DNA of 64,000 nucleotides from Dermanyssus gallinae. Its lineage: Eukaryota > Arthropoda > Arachnida > Mesostigmata > Dermanyssidae. Location of the stretch: positions 1-64,000 of the forward strand of contig QVRM01001979.1 in NCBI GenBank assembly GCA_003439945.1. Direction: 5' to 3'. Of this stretch, positions 55,791 to 64,000 are shown in pieces; positions within the stretch are counted from its first letter, which is position 1; the number at the start of each line of letters is the position of its first letter. The notes under the pieces are model-generated. The model did no database searches, was not told the DNA's origin, and saw nothing but the letters and a program-made list of their open reading frames with translations. Both the position numbers and the translations under genes were made by a program.

Positions 55791-56200
55791 GAGTTTTACC
55801 AATATTGCAATTGTTTATTTCGCTAGAACTTTGCATTTCAAGATAGTACATAATTACATTACAGTCGTCGTTATATACAATTTTTAACACCTCAGCGGCC
55901 GTCCCACCAGGCAAGCAAAAGCAAAATTCGCCACTGAAATATGGCCCCTGTCTGGGCTCTGTAGCTGAACACTGGCATACTTTTAAGCTCGCAAAGACGC
56001 ACTGCCGCACTTAGCAACAGTCGTCAAATGTCTCTTACCTCTGGGTGAATAGTCGCCTGACGCCGGTCGCCGCTGTGCTGGGTAAAGGTCGTTTACTTCT
56101 AGTGTAGTCTCAGACCAAAATACGGGAGGAAGTTGACAAATACTGGAGCCAATCGACCCCCACTTAGTGAAGCTTAGTGACTTTCGTCTTCCTTGAGTTT
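55791..56200 (-). mobile_element. LINE 3' fragment
   Basis: Same family as 12235-12940: the 3' end TTGTTTATTTCGCTAGAAC ... AAGATAGTACATAATTACA, then, reading minus, an RT-thumb region whose DNA aligns with 12650-12870 (TACTTTTAAGCTCGCAAAGAC, GGTCGCCG-TGTGCTGGGTAA). Frameshifted. Confidence 0.7.
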
Positions 56201-56249
56201 TTAAAAAAATTGTCTTAGCAATGTTACGACGGCGCATTTTTTTGTTTCG

Positions 56250-59031
56250 TTGGAGGTGTTTTTTTTTGAGGGATTAACTGGGAAATGCGGTTCGCACACA
56301 CGGACACCACGGCAGGAAAGCTCACTGCAAATGTGGGCCGGTAGTGTCGGGCTCCAACCCACTAAAAACCAGACATGTCCCCATCCCCACACTCAACTAG
56401 GGAACTGCGCAAGCAATACTTCAAACAATTGAGGGGGGGGGTGAATAGTAGCGTCCTTATCTTAGCTGCCCTAGAGTGCCTCACGGGGCCTTGTCAATGT
56501 AAAAACGATTCTTCTCTTCTTTGGCGTGCATAATACGTTCGATTGCTCGAGCTATAAGATTCCAGTCATCACGTGAGTACATAAGAAGGTGTGCCAGCTT
56601 CTTAAGACTGCCGTCACTTGCTGTGGTTATGTCCTTGCGTAATGGAGCCCACGCCGGGCACAGCAATATTGTGTGTTCCGGCGTGTCCCAGTTGTTCCTT
56701 CACAGTGCTTGCAGAGTGGCGTATCTGCTTTTCCTATTCTAAAGAGGTAACTCTCGAAGTTGCCATGCCCTGTGAGCACTTGAGTCACGTGGTGTGTCAA
56801 CTTGCTGCCGGGCCGGTTAATCCACGCCTTAACGTCAGGGATCAGAGCCTTTACACATGCCCCAGGTGCCCCGTCCTGTATGGCGTCCCATTCATTTTGC
56901 CAAGAAATCAACGTTTTTTTCCTTTCTTCATCCTTATTACTTGTCGGTTCCGCCCACAAGCGACGACCTTCGTCGGCCTTCAGGTCCCAAGGGATCGTAC
57001 CAGCCAGTACAAGGACAGCCGCCTGTGCTGACCGTCTTGTAAGCCATCGTAATCCGTAAAGCCGCGATTCGTTGGGTCTTGCGCATCAGCGCCCTGTTGC
57101 GGGTTAGAGTCAGTGTGATTAGTGGCCACACAGGGGCCGCGAATAACATATTCGACTCGGCAACCGACATAAGAAGGCGTCGCGTTGATTTTCGCGGTCC
57201 GAATGTATTCGGCATCAGCTGGGCGATGTCGTGTGAAACTTTAGTGGCTTTCTCTGCAGCCAAGCGGAGATGAGGTGTTCCTCGCAGGCCTCTGTCCAGG
57301 TACATTCTCAAATAGCGGGCTAATTGAACCACTCGAATATCCTGGCCGTTCAAGATTAGCTTTGGGAGAGCACACCCTCTTGGGCCAAGAAGGATGACTC
57401 CCTCGCTTTTGGTAGGGGCCAGCGTCAAACCCGCTCCCCTCATCCAGACGGAAATCTCGGCCAGGGCGTCATTGGCTCTAAGTTCCAGTTGCTGGGGGGT
57501 GCCGCCCTGTACTACAACTGCAAGGTCGTCCGCATACGCAAGTAGCTCTGTCCTTTCTGGTAGGTTACTTAAGCGTAGGACATCGTCATACGCCAAGTTC
57601 CATAAAAGAGGACCCAATATGGAACCCTGGGGAACCCCAGCTGTCATTTCAAATTCGGATCCCTCATTGTCTACCCGCCGTTCGTTCAGGTAGTCCGAGA
57701 CAACTCGACAAAGGTAGTTCGGAACTCTTTTTCTCTTGAGCGTCCCCAGTATCACCCTCCAGGGTAAGCTGTTGAAAGCATTCTTAACATCCAGCAGTAC
57801 GACAATGAGAAGATTCCTGGACCTTGCCGGGGATTGTCGTAGATCTTCCGCCTTAGCAACGATCCGCTGTATTGCGTTCAAACACGAGCGGCCTTCGCGA
57901 AATCCGAACTGATTCGGTGAAAGAAGGCCGCGTTCTTCTGCGAATAATCGCAAACGGTTTTCTATATTCGCCTCAATACCCTTGGCCAGTGTACTGACTA
58001 GGCAGATTGGTCGGTAGGTGCCGTTCATTTTGGGAATAAGCACAAGGTGGGCCTTCTTCCAAATCAGGGGCAAGCGTCCGGATCTGAGTATCCGTGTGGC
58101 AACGTGGGAAACTACTTCAGGAAACTCTTTAAAGAGAACTTTTACGGCGGAGGCCGGTATACCATCAGGCCCTGGTGCTTTTTCGGCCTTCAGTCTCTCT
58201 CCCGCTGCACGGACCTCCTCCAGGGTCACCTCTTGGACTGGTCTCTCGTCCGCACCCGCTTCGAAAGGCGTCCTGTTGAGGGATGGATGTCGAGGGAAAA
58301 GCGTTTCTAAAACCTGTCGGCGTTCGTCCGGGGAAAGGTTAGCGCTCTTTCTTGTTTTTGTCTTGCCACTGATCAGCTTGTAAGGTCGTCCCCACGGGTC
58401 GTTTTCTATTCCCGACAAGAATTCCTTATGACATCGTTCCTTGCTTTCATCTATAGTTTTGCGTATAGTGGCCCTAAATCTTCTAAATTCGTTTTGCAAT
58501 TGCGCAATGATTATGTTATTCCTTCTACTGCGCCTTGCCCTGGTGAATCTTCGCCTGGCGTAGATGCAGCGTCTGCGGGCTTCCGCGATCTCTTCGTTCC
58601 ACCAATACTTCGGCGAAACTGGACGTAGTCGCTCTGGATACGTTCGCCTCTTGCTTGGCGTTTTGCACGCTTCCTCTAGAACGTTCTGAAGCTCTTGAGC
58701 GATTTCAGGTTCACCCTTTACTTTAAGTATTTTTGCCAGCCTCCTTTGCAGCTCCCTGTTGTCAGGTGGCCGGGTTGGCCCAACCGGGGCAGAAAGGGCT
58801 GCTAAGGGGGTGGTTCTTTCGACGTCAAATTATATACAATAGTGATCGCTAAGATTATCTTCGTCAAGAAGTATGGTCCAATTTGAAATCTTAAAAACGT
58901 GGCTTCTCTTACAGATCGTCAAATCGATTTGCGACTCAGTTCCCCCGCGGTGGAAGGTAGGGTCGTTTCCTTTATTGAGAACGACAAGGTCATGCATTGC
59001 TAACCACTCAAAAACAACTCTGCCTCTTCTA
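56250..59031 (-). mobile_element. R1-like LINE, 3' segment (EN C-term to 3' end)
   Basis: Interrupted by a mariner at 59032; the remaining 5' bit lies beyond 60320. Reading minus: APE endonuclease C-terminus 'RGRVVFEWLAMHDLVVLNKG', 'NDPTFHRGGTESQIDLTI' and 'LLDEDNLSDHYCI' (58830-59030), with an in-frame TAA at 58830-58832; linker; RT; and the zinc-motif region 'GHGNFESYLFRIGKADTPLC' (56627-56959) in a shifted frame. The 3' UTR (56250-56420) contains TTTTTAGTGGGTTGGAGC on the minus strand and is shared with the elements at 12.1 and 49.6 kb. Confidence 0.92.
56937..58499 (-). pseudogene. R1-like LINE reverse transcriptase, 520 codons
   Basis: Long open RT frame that actually stays open upstream to the TAA at 58830. 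Motifs: 'DPWGRPYKLIS' near residue 38-48, 'KAPGPDGIPASAVKV' ~107-121, 'QFGFREGRSCLNAIQ' ~195-210, 'VVLLDVKNAFNSLPW' ~230-244, 'MTAGVPQGSILGPLLWN' ~282-298, 'LLAYADDLAVVV' ~316-327 with the Asp pair, and 'LARYLRMYLDRGL'. A frameshift at ~56950 separates it from the zinc motif. It is second in preservation to the copy at 28-30 kb and clearly of the same broad group. Confidence 0.9.
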
Positions 59032-60319
59032 CAGGTAGTTCAATAAGTTCTTAGAATGAGCTTTTGAGAATTCGAATTTTGGCGCGCTTCCACCGCTATT
59101 AGGAACTGCAACTTTTCGACTGCCAGCAGTCAAAATATTATGGTGATTGGCCGTTGCGATTTCGTTTGATCGCTTTTCTTGTGCAACGTATCGGCGTGAT
59201 TTTGAAAAATTGAGAAAAAAGAGTTTCGAGTGGTTATCAAGCATTTTATTTCAAAGGTTGGAATGCGACCCAAGTGAAAACTGAGTTAGACGAGGTGTAC
59301 GGTGACTCTGCGCCATGTTTTGCCACTGTTTCCAACTGGATTAATGAGTTAAAAAGAGATCGCAGGAGCACCGGGATGAACTACGTTCAAAACGCTCAAA
59401 AACGGCAACTGATTAGGAAAACGTGGAAAAGGTGCGGAAAATCGTTGCCGCAGATAAGCGAGTGAACATTAGGGAGATAGCGGAGGCCTTGGGGATCAGT
59501 TTGGGTAGTGTGCATTTCATCCTGCACAAAAACTTGAAGGTGAAAGAGCTCAGAGAAAAATGGCTGCCGCATTTGCTCAACCAAGGCCAAAAAAACGCGC
59601 CTGTTTTCGCTTCACAGCGAAATTTGGCCAAGATGTCGAACAATCCGTTGGATTTTTGGCGCAGATTCATGACCGTCGATGAAAGCTGGGTCCATCACTA
59701 CACTCCCGAGACCCAAGAAGCATCTTGCCAATGGTGTGCACCTGATGAAGGACCTCCGAAGAGAGTGCGGACAACGGCATTGACCGGAAAGGTGATGGCT
59801 ACAGTTTTTTAAGACCAACGTAGAATAATGCTGGTCGACTAGCTTGAGAGCGGTAAAACGATCACAGGAGAATATTAGGCAAGACTGTTAGACTGCCTTT
59901 AGCAAGAACTCATCGTGAAACGGCCCGGTTTGCAGAAAAAGGTTGTCCTGTTTCACCAGGACAATGCTCCTGCACACAAGTCCCGGCAAGCATCGGCAAA
60001 ACTGGCCCAACTGAGGTTCGAACTTATTGAACAACCTTCCTATTCTCCAGACCTGGCCCCCTCTGATTATTTCCTCTTCGGACATTTGAAGAATAGTCTC
60101 GGTGGAAAGCGTTTTTCCAGCAATGAAGAGGTTAAGGCTGCTGTCAATGCCTATTTTCAGTCTAAAGACGCAGAATTCTACTTAAGAGGCATAAAAGCTC
60201 TGAAATCTTGGTGGGAAAAGTGTATTGAGCATCTCGGGGAGTATATCGAATAAGATAAATTTAAAAACATGATTTGGAAAATTCTTGGTTTTCATTCTAA
60301 GAACTTATTGAACTACCTG
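59032..60319 (+). mobile_element. Mariner element (1,288 bp), nested in LINE
   Basis: Exact ends. CAGGTAGTTCAATAAGTTCT at 59032 is repeated in inverse at 60319, and the terminal inverted repeats match over 28 bp. TA flanks both sides (59030-59031, 60320-60321), the usual mariner target duplication. The length is normal for the family. It sits inside the endonuclease region of a minus-strand LINE: deleting it and one TA rejoins 'WGATNTN' with 'RRGRVVFEWL' in one frame. It is therefore younger than the LINE. Confidence 0.97.
59270..60253 (+). pseudogene. Mariner transposase, inactivated
   Basis: A DD34D transposase gene that would cut and paste the element. The N-terminal part (59274-59465) includes 'VYGDSAPCFATVSNWINELK'. 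A frameshift follows, then a helix-turn-helix 'IREIAEALGISLGSVHFIL' and 'FMTVDESWVHHYTPETQEAS' with the first catalytic Asp (59423-59812). Four in-frame stops lie between 59810 and 59915. Then 'LFHQDNAPAHKS' and 'YSPDLAPSDYFLF' supply the second and third Asp, 34 residues apart (59915-60253). Frameshift plus stops make it inactive, but perfect terminal repeats may let a related transposase act on it. Confidence 0.93.
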
Positions 60320-60321
60320 TA

Positions 60322-60400
60322 TTAGTGTTGGTTGCCCCCCATGTTCGTTGGAGGTTGCCTTCTTTGCTGGAACGATGACAGACATGCACTAGACATAACG
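60322..60400 (-). mobile_element. R1-like LINE, 5' side of mariner insertion
   Basis: On the minus strand the bases up to the mariner read 'NLQRTWGATNTN', which joins 'RRGRVVFEWL' on the other side at the TA. In LINE endonucleases this is the WG-x5-RG region. Further upstream the similarity fades, so the LINE is probably 5'-truncated near here. Confidence 0.65.
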
Positions 60401-61145
60401 CCACATAATCACCCACAATTCCCTATATCGGTTCCATTACATCTTGTGGCATTTGCCCGGAAACCATAGCCTGATAATGCTTACACTAGTTATGCCTACC
60501 CGGCACAGTCTGCTTTATCAGTCTGAAGGTGCGTAAAACGTGACTCGTTCCTAAAGTCGGCAGTTGAGTGTAAGACAGACGACTGTCTAATGCAAATCAA
60601 AACAAATAAATGTGTTTGCATGTGCAAACAAATAAATGTGTTGCAAAAAATGCTTTATTATACAGGAAATGGACGGCTGCGCTTATGTAATGTAGGTACA
60701 ATTGACACTTGCCTTATAAACAGTAGCCACTTTTACTGTTCAGCTAGCATTAGGCATTTTCACGATCGTTATGATCAGACACACCTCTCTATTGAGCTCG
60801 ATGGTAATTTTTCCATATAAACGTGGTGACCAGGGCCGGGGAGATATGCGGACACGAAGACGCGAAGGAGACTCCCGTCCGGGCCGCCTGTGAGAAAAAG
60901 AGCCAGAAAAAAGTGAATTACGATCGCAGCCAGGATACCCACAGCTTACTTAGCAAGACTACCAAGAGAACACGCGTAGGCATTGTGTTGACAAGTAGGG
61001 CCATGACACGAAAAAACGATAAATAGCACATGGCCGAGGACCTCGATACGGGGTTGCTTGTTAAAGCAAACATCAAAGACAAAAGATAAAACGGGGCAAA
61101 CGTTCAACTAGGTACAACTGCAGAGCTACGACACCTTTTATTCTT
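60401..61145. other. Unassigned DNA
   Basis: ACAAATAAATGTGTT occurs twice (60602, 60627). A plus frame at 60823-61026 is Lys/Arg-rich ('KKSQKKVNYDRSQDTHSLLS') and follows GTGGTGACCAGGGCCGGG, which looks a little like a retroelement primer-binding site. No clear LTR found. Confidence 0.35.
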
Positions 61146-61490
61146 GAGAGAACCTTAAGCGTTGTTAAGCTAAGTCTGCAGAGGAGCACTGACCTATGAC
61201 GGCTTTAACCTCTGAATATTTGATTGAAGCATCGGAACCCTGGGTTGCTAAGAAAACAAACAAAAAAGATGGACTCATCCTAAGCCGGATAGTAACACAT
61301 ACACTGGTTTCGGCCAACAAGGGTAACACGCCCACCTTCCACAGAAACAGATCCGGGTCGCTTATAAATTTATTGGACTTGATTCATAGACAGAATTCTA
61401 TACTGAAACGTCTTAGAGCTGAAAGAAAAAATGACGAGAAGATACGATGGGCTAACGGTTTCCTAGTCGTTAAAATGACCGTGTGATAAG
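61146..61490 (+). mobile_element. LINE endonuclease fragment
   Basis: Plus frame 61196-61486 contains 'THTLVSANKGNTPTFHRNRS' and 'GSLINLLDLIHRQN', aligned with 'VLNKGNDPTFHRGGTESQID' of the LINE at 59.0 kb. It is the C-terminal part of an APE endonuclease with the catalytic SDH segment missing. It stays open to a stop at ~61484. Confidence 0.6.
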
Positions 61491-62330
61491 ATAATACGGA
61501 GAGCGTGCATACACTCTGTAAGAAAGCGCCACGTGCATGATCTGTAAAAGGGCAAAATCAAGGAGAGATCGATTATCGATGTCAAACTCTGGACACATAT
61601 TCGCGCAGGTCGTTTAACTGAAAACACGACAGCTGCTCACCAGAGAGTGGTCTCGGCTTCCAGAACATTCATTCGGCACTGTGTTCAAGAATGCAACATT
61701 TCAAAAAGCACTCTGCAGCGTATTCTTAGCAAAGTTGCAACTCAACAGCTCCAGCCCAAAAAGTTGTCAACACTTCCTGGGCAGCAATAATAAGTTAACG
61801 TTTGGTGTTCCAACAAAAGCATCTTAAACAAAAAATTGTAGCATAAATTGAAGTGACAAATACGCACATGAGTTTCATAATAAAAATCCCCAAAACGTGC
61901 CATAGCTTGGTGCGCATTTTGAACTACTTGACCCTTTTTCCTCGAAAATGCTGCCGGGAAAAAGTCAATGGTGAGCGGAAATCGGCGCACGATAACCCAG
62001 TCTATTGTCCTTCAATTAGCTGTTATAGATCCCAAAGACATGTGGTTTTAACATGATAGTGCTACTTGTAACAATCACATAAAACTCTCGCATTATTGCA
62101 CGAAGTGTTCCTTGGGCCGCATCTGGCTGCAAGACCGAGCCGCCTAAGTCCTGCGGTTTAATATATAAAGTATAAACACAGTTCGAAAAAAAGTGTGATT
62201 GAAGATTTTGCTAAAAAACGCGAACGGACTAGCAAAGTCGAGCAGGGCATTACCCAATTATGTTGCTCCTATATACCCTGTATTACAATGAAAAAACAAA
62301 GTTACCTAGACGTGCTTTAAATATAAAAGA
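61491..62330 (+). mobile_element. Possible Tc1/mariner transposase debris
   Basis: 'FIRHCVQECNISKSTLQRIL' (~61668-61730) looks like a transposase helix-turn-helix, and 'GPHLAARPSRLSPAV' (~62112) recalls a damaged PxRSPDLxPLDF segment. The stretch between has no readable motif. No terminal repeats found. Confidence 0.35.
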
Positions 62331-62475
62331 TGGCCGAAGATGAAATCAAAAGTGCATTGGTCTATATCATGTTCGCAAACATGCCTTTGTAAGATTACAA
62401 AACTAGCTTGAATATGTTCATACCTTCGATGGCTTGCGTAAAGATATGTCTTCGTAATTTTTGCTTCTGCTGATG

Positions 62476-62543
62476 TTAAGCGCTTTCTTCTTTTTGCACT
62501 TCTTCCTCGAAGTTTTCCGGTGGGCAGCTGCCGTTCGACCCGT
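62476..62543 (-). CDS. Terminal exon of unidentified acidic protein
   Basis: The acceptor TTTTTGTGCCAGCAG precedes 62543. Two bases complete the Asp codon left by the exon ending at 63199, then 'GSNGSCPPENFEEEVQKEES' and Ala, and a TAA at 62476-62478. The downstream bases would be 3' UTR. An alternative phase-0 reading of the same exon to a donor at GAAG|GTATGA (~62425) gives a very basic peptide, but it does not match the phase of the upstream exon. Confidence 0.5.
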
Positions 62544-63198
62544 CTGCTGGCACAAAAACAAACAATATTATATTTATTTTATTCGCTAAAATGTAATAGC
62601 CAAATGGAATTCGCATTATTGATTATATCAATTCTAGATTCAACAAGTATATTAGCTAAAAATCACATTGATAAAGAAACGGTGATACTCATTAAAATAA
62701 AAATATTTTTTCCTCGAACTAATAGCATATGACTATAGTGACATGTATTCGTAACCTAATTCTTGCAGAATCAAACTTCTGTTACCTTAGAAGTCTATAG
62801 AAATACACATATCTGTGCATAGATCTTCAGTTCAGCTAAACAAAACGCGTATTTATCATCAGCGTTTAGTCTTATTAAAAGATGGCCTGCACAAACGTTA
62901 GGCATTTATAGATACTACGTTTTAAGTAAACCAAATGAGGGCTTGCTACACGAAAAGATGATTGATGACTGAGAGCAAGGGTAAACTCAAATGTCAGGTA
63001 TCATTACAACCTTTTATTGAAAAGTTTTCTAATACGAGATTAACTTGGGTGAGCATAACTGTACCACTTTTGAGATCGTTACTAATAACTACGTGCATAC
63101 TACATAATGTGCAACCAAAAAACAGTTTACGTACAAGTAATAAGCGTTACTATAACATCGTCTTTCAAGCAACATATAATAAATACATAAAAACATAC

Positions 63199-63510
63199 CA
63201 TCCTTGTCCTGGTCGGGAATTGCTGCTTCCTCCTGTCCATCAGATAGGTGAACCGGGTGAGGCGACCGCGAAAGCTCCAATTCCACTTCACTTTCCCGTA
63301 TTTTCTGCTTCGGCGACGTGGACCTCGATGAGACTGTCGACCACGAAGCGTTTGCTGCAGTAGAAGGGAGCTCATCGGAACTACTCTCGCTGCTCGAAGT
63401 CGATCCCTGCTCCTGTATTTGCTCTTGAATTTTTTCGAGCACCCAATCGGGTATGGTGACGCCGAGATCATCAAGGTCCCCCTTATGTATCTTAAAATAG
63501 TCTCTGCTCC
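63199..63510 (-). CDS. Exon of unidentified acidic/Ser-rich protein
   Basis: The acceptor GTCTGCGCAG precedes 63510 and the donor GATG|GTATGT follows 63199. It is 312 nt, 103 full codons with phases that join the exon at 62543. It encodes 'DYFKIHKGDLDDLGVTIPDW', 'VLEKIQEQIQEQGSTSSSES' and 'IRESEVELELSRSPHPVHLS', a hydrophilic stretch rich in Ser and Glu, as in a cytoplasmic tail or disordered linker. I do not recognise the family. Splice sites on both sides and phase agreement are the evidence that it is real. Confidence 0.65.
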
Positions 63511-63540
63511 CTGCGCAGACCCTCCTCGGGCTCAGATGAT

Positions 63541-63590
63541 AATTCCTTAATAATATAAATGATATATATATATATATATATACTTTTTTT
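63541..63590. repeat. TA run with shared flank
   Basis: GCTCAGATGATAATTCCTTA (63529-63548) followed by TA repeats and a T tract, as at 49730-49790. This suggests a small mobile sequence with a microsatellite tail. Confidence 0.6.
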
Positions 63591-63599
63591 TCAATGCAG

Positions 63600-63715
63600 C
63601 AATATCTTTTCTCGAGGGTTCTTAGCGCCTATCGCGCTGAGCGGGAACAACATGCAAAAATCGCCGATGCGTCTGGCAGTTTGACGTATAATACTAAGCG
63701 CACGTTTGCAAGCAG
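63600..63715 (-). mobile_element. LINE fragment
   Basis: Minus reading 'CKRALSIIRQTARRIGDF' aligns with 'RYALNTTQRAARRIFALF' of the LINE at 12.3-12.4 kb, and the DNA shares CTGCCAGACGCATC. It lies in the presumed intron between the exon at 63510 and the membrane-segment frame upstream. Confidence 0.45.
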
Positions 63716-63754
63716 GACCACCAGCGGCATTCATATCTTGATTATAATCGTATA

Positions 63755-63937
63755 TGGTGAGGGCAGACTTTACTGATGAATTTACATCTGTCGGAATGTC
63801 GTCAGGAGTGTTTGGCTCTTCAGGCCCCCAACACTCCTCGGGCTCCAGAAGGAAAATACCACCTCCAAGGAACAAAGCAGCGACGAGAAAACTGAGACTG
63901 CAGGCGAATGCGACCCAGCCCGCATATACAGTTCACA
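63755..63937 (-). CDS. Possible membrane-segment exon, unidentified
   Basis: A minus frame reads 'AGWVAFACSLSFLVAALFLG' and 'GGIFLLEPEECWGPEEPNTP', a strong transmembrane helix followed by an acidic loop, then 'DDIPTD' before a possible donor GTAAAT. Upstream, a TTTGTTTGCAG acceptor at the window edge opens a frame 'DGKEKIVAAVTV' that meets TGA just before 'TVYAGW'. Either the exon starts after that TGA or the frame is broken. It may be the same gene as the exons below, but the donor phase does not match the next exon. Family unknown. Confidence 0.4.
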
Positions 63938-64000
63938 CCGTTACGGCGGCCACTATTTTTTCTTTTCCGTCTGGTAGTCTGGACTGCAAACAAATACGAC

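Noticed and set aside
60823..61026. LTR element start from a primer-binding-site-like GTGGTGACCAGGGCC
   Set aside because: No matching LTR pair or gag/pol motifs nearby; too little to call.
62425..62543. Basic phase-0 exon reading (TGRTAAAHRKTSRKKCKKKK) with donor GTATGA
   Set aside because: Its phase conflicts with the exon ending at 63199, whereas the frame ending in TAA at 62476 joins correctly. Kept only as an alternative.

Overview
This window is eukaryotic nuclear DNA, most likely from an arthropod. It has no bacterial-type gene packing. It holds several clades of non-LTR retrotransposons (LINEs), mariner/Tc1 elements, LTR-element debris, many (TA)n arrays, and widely separated exons with canonical splice sites. 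The best host gene belongs to the CD36/SNMP scavenger-receptor family, which fits an animal. I cannot name the species.

Layout. 1-1.26 kb is trinucleotide low-complexity DNA. 1.3-6.9 kb is mostly unassigned DNA with two long hairpins (3.06 and 3.93 kb) and a (TA)n array. 6.9-12.9 kb holds LINE debris: a decayed RT at 7.9-8.6 kb, an R1-like element at 9.9-12.2 kb, and the 3' end of another LINE on the minus strand. 13.5-17.5 kb is a recent duplication, two ~1.42 kb copies about 99% identical, with a 355 bp tandem pair between them. 18-21.2 kb is an older ~1.2 kb direct duplication. 22-24.2 kb is LTR-retroelement debris with an R1-like fragment inside. 27.5-30.7 kb is a tandem host repeat broken by a young 5'-truncated R1-like LINE. 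That LINE has a 13 bp target-site duplication and an intact 743-codon frame.

30.9-43.5 kb on the minus strand carries four exons of a CD36-family gene. Its introns are filled with LINE, mariner and foldback insertions. A diverged copy of one exon sits in antisense inside one of these introns (33.4-33.9 kb). A perfect 272 bp palindrome lies at 36.1 kb and a ~1.07 kb foldback transposon at 39.5 kb. 44.3-47.9 kb holds two LINEs end to end (minus) and a plus-strand LINE tail. 48.6-54.5 kb holds three more LINE fragments and a Ty3/gypsy RNase H fragment (all plus). 54.8-56.2 kb holds minus-strand LINE fragments. 56.25-60.4 kb is an R1-like LINE (minus) split exactly at a TA by an inactive 1,288 bp mariner. 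61.1-62.3 kb holds an endonuclease fragment and transposase debris. 62.4-64 kb holds two or three exons of an unidentified minus-strand gene with an acidic C-terminus.

Most of the sequence is transposon remains at several stages of decay, and their nesting gives a relative order of insertion. Apart from one LINE reading frame, no intact full-length gene is present. The host genes are seen only as exons. The most unusual items are the inverted CD36 exon copy, the foldback and palindromic elements, and the LINE insertion whose unoccupied paralogous target lies just next to it.
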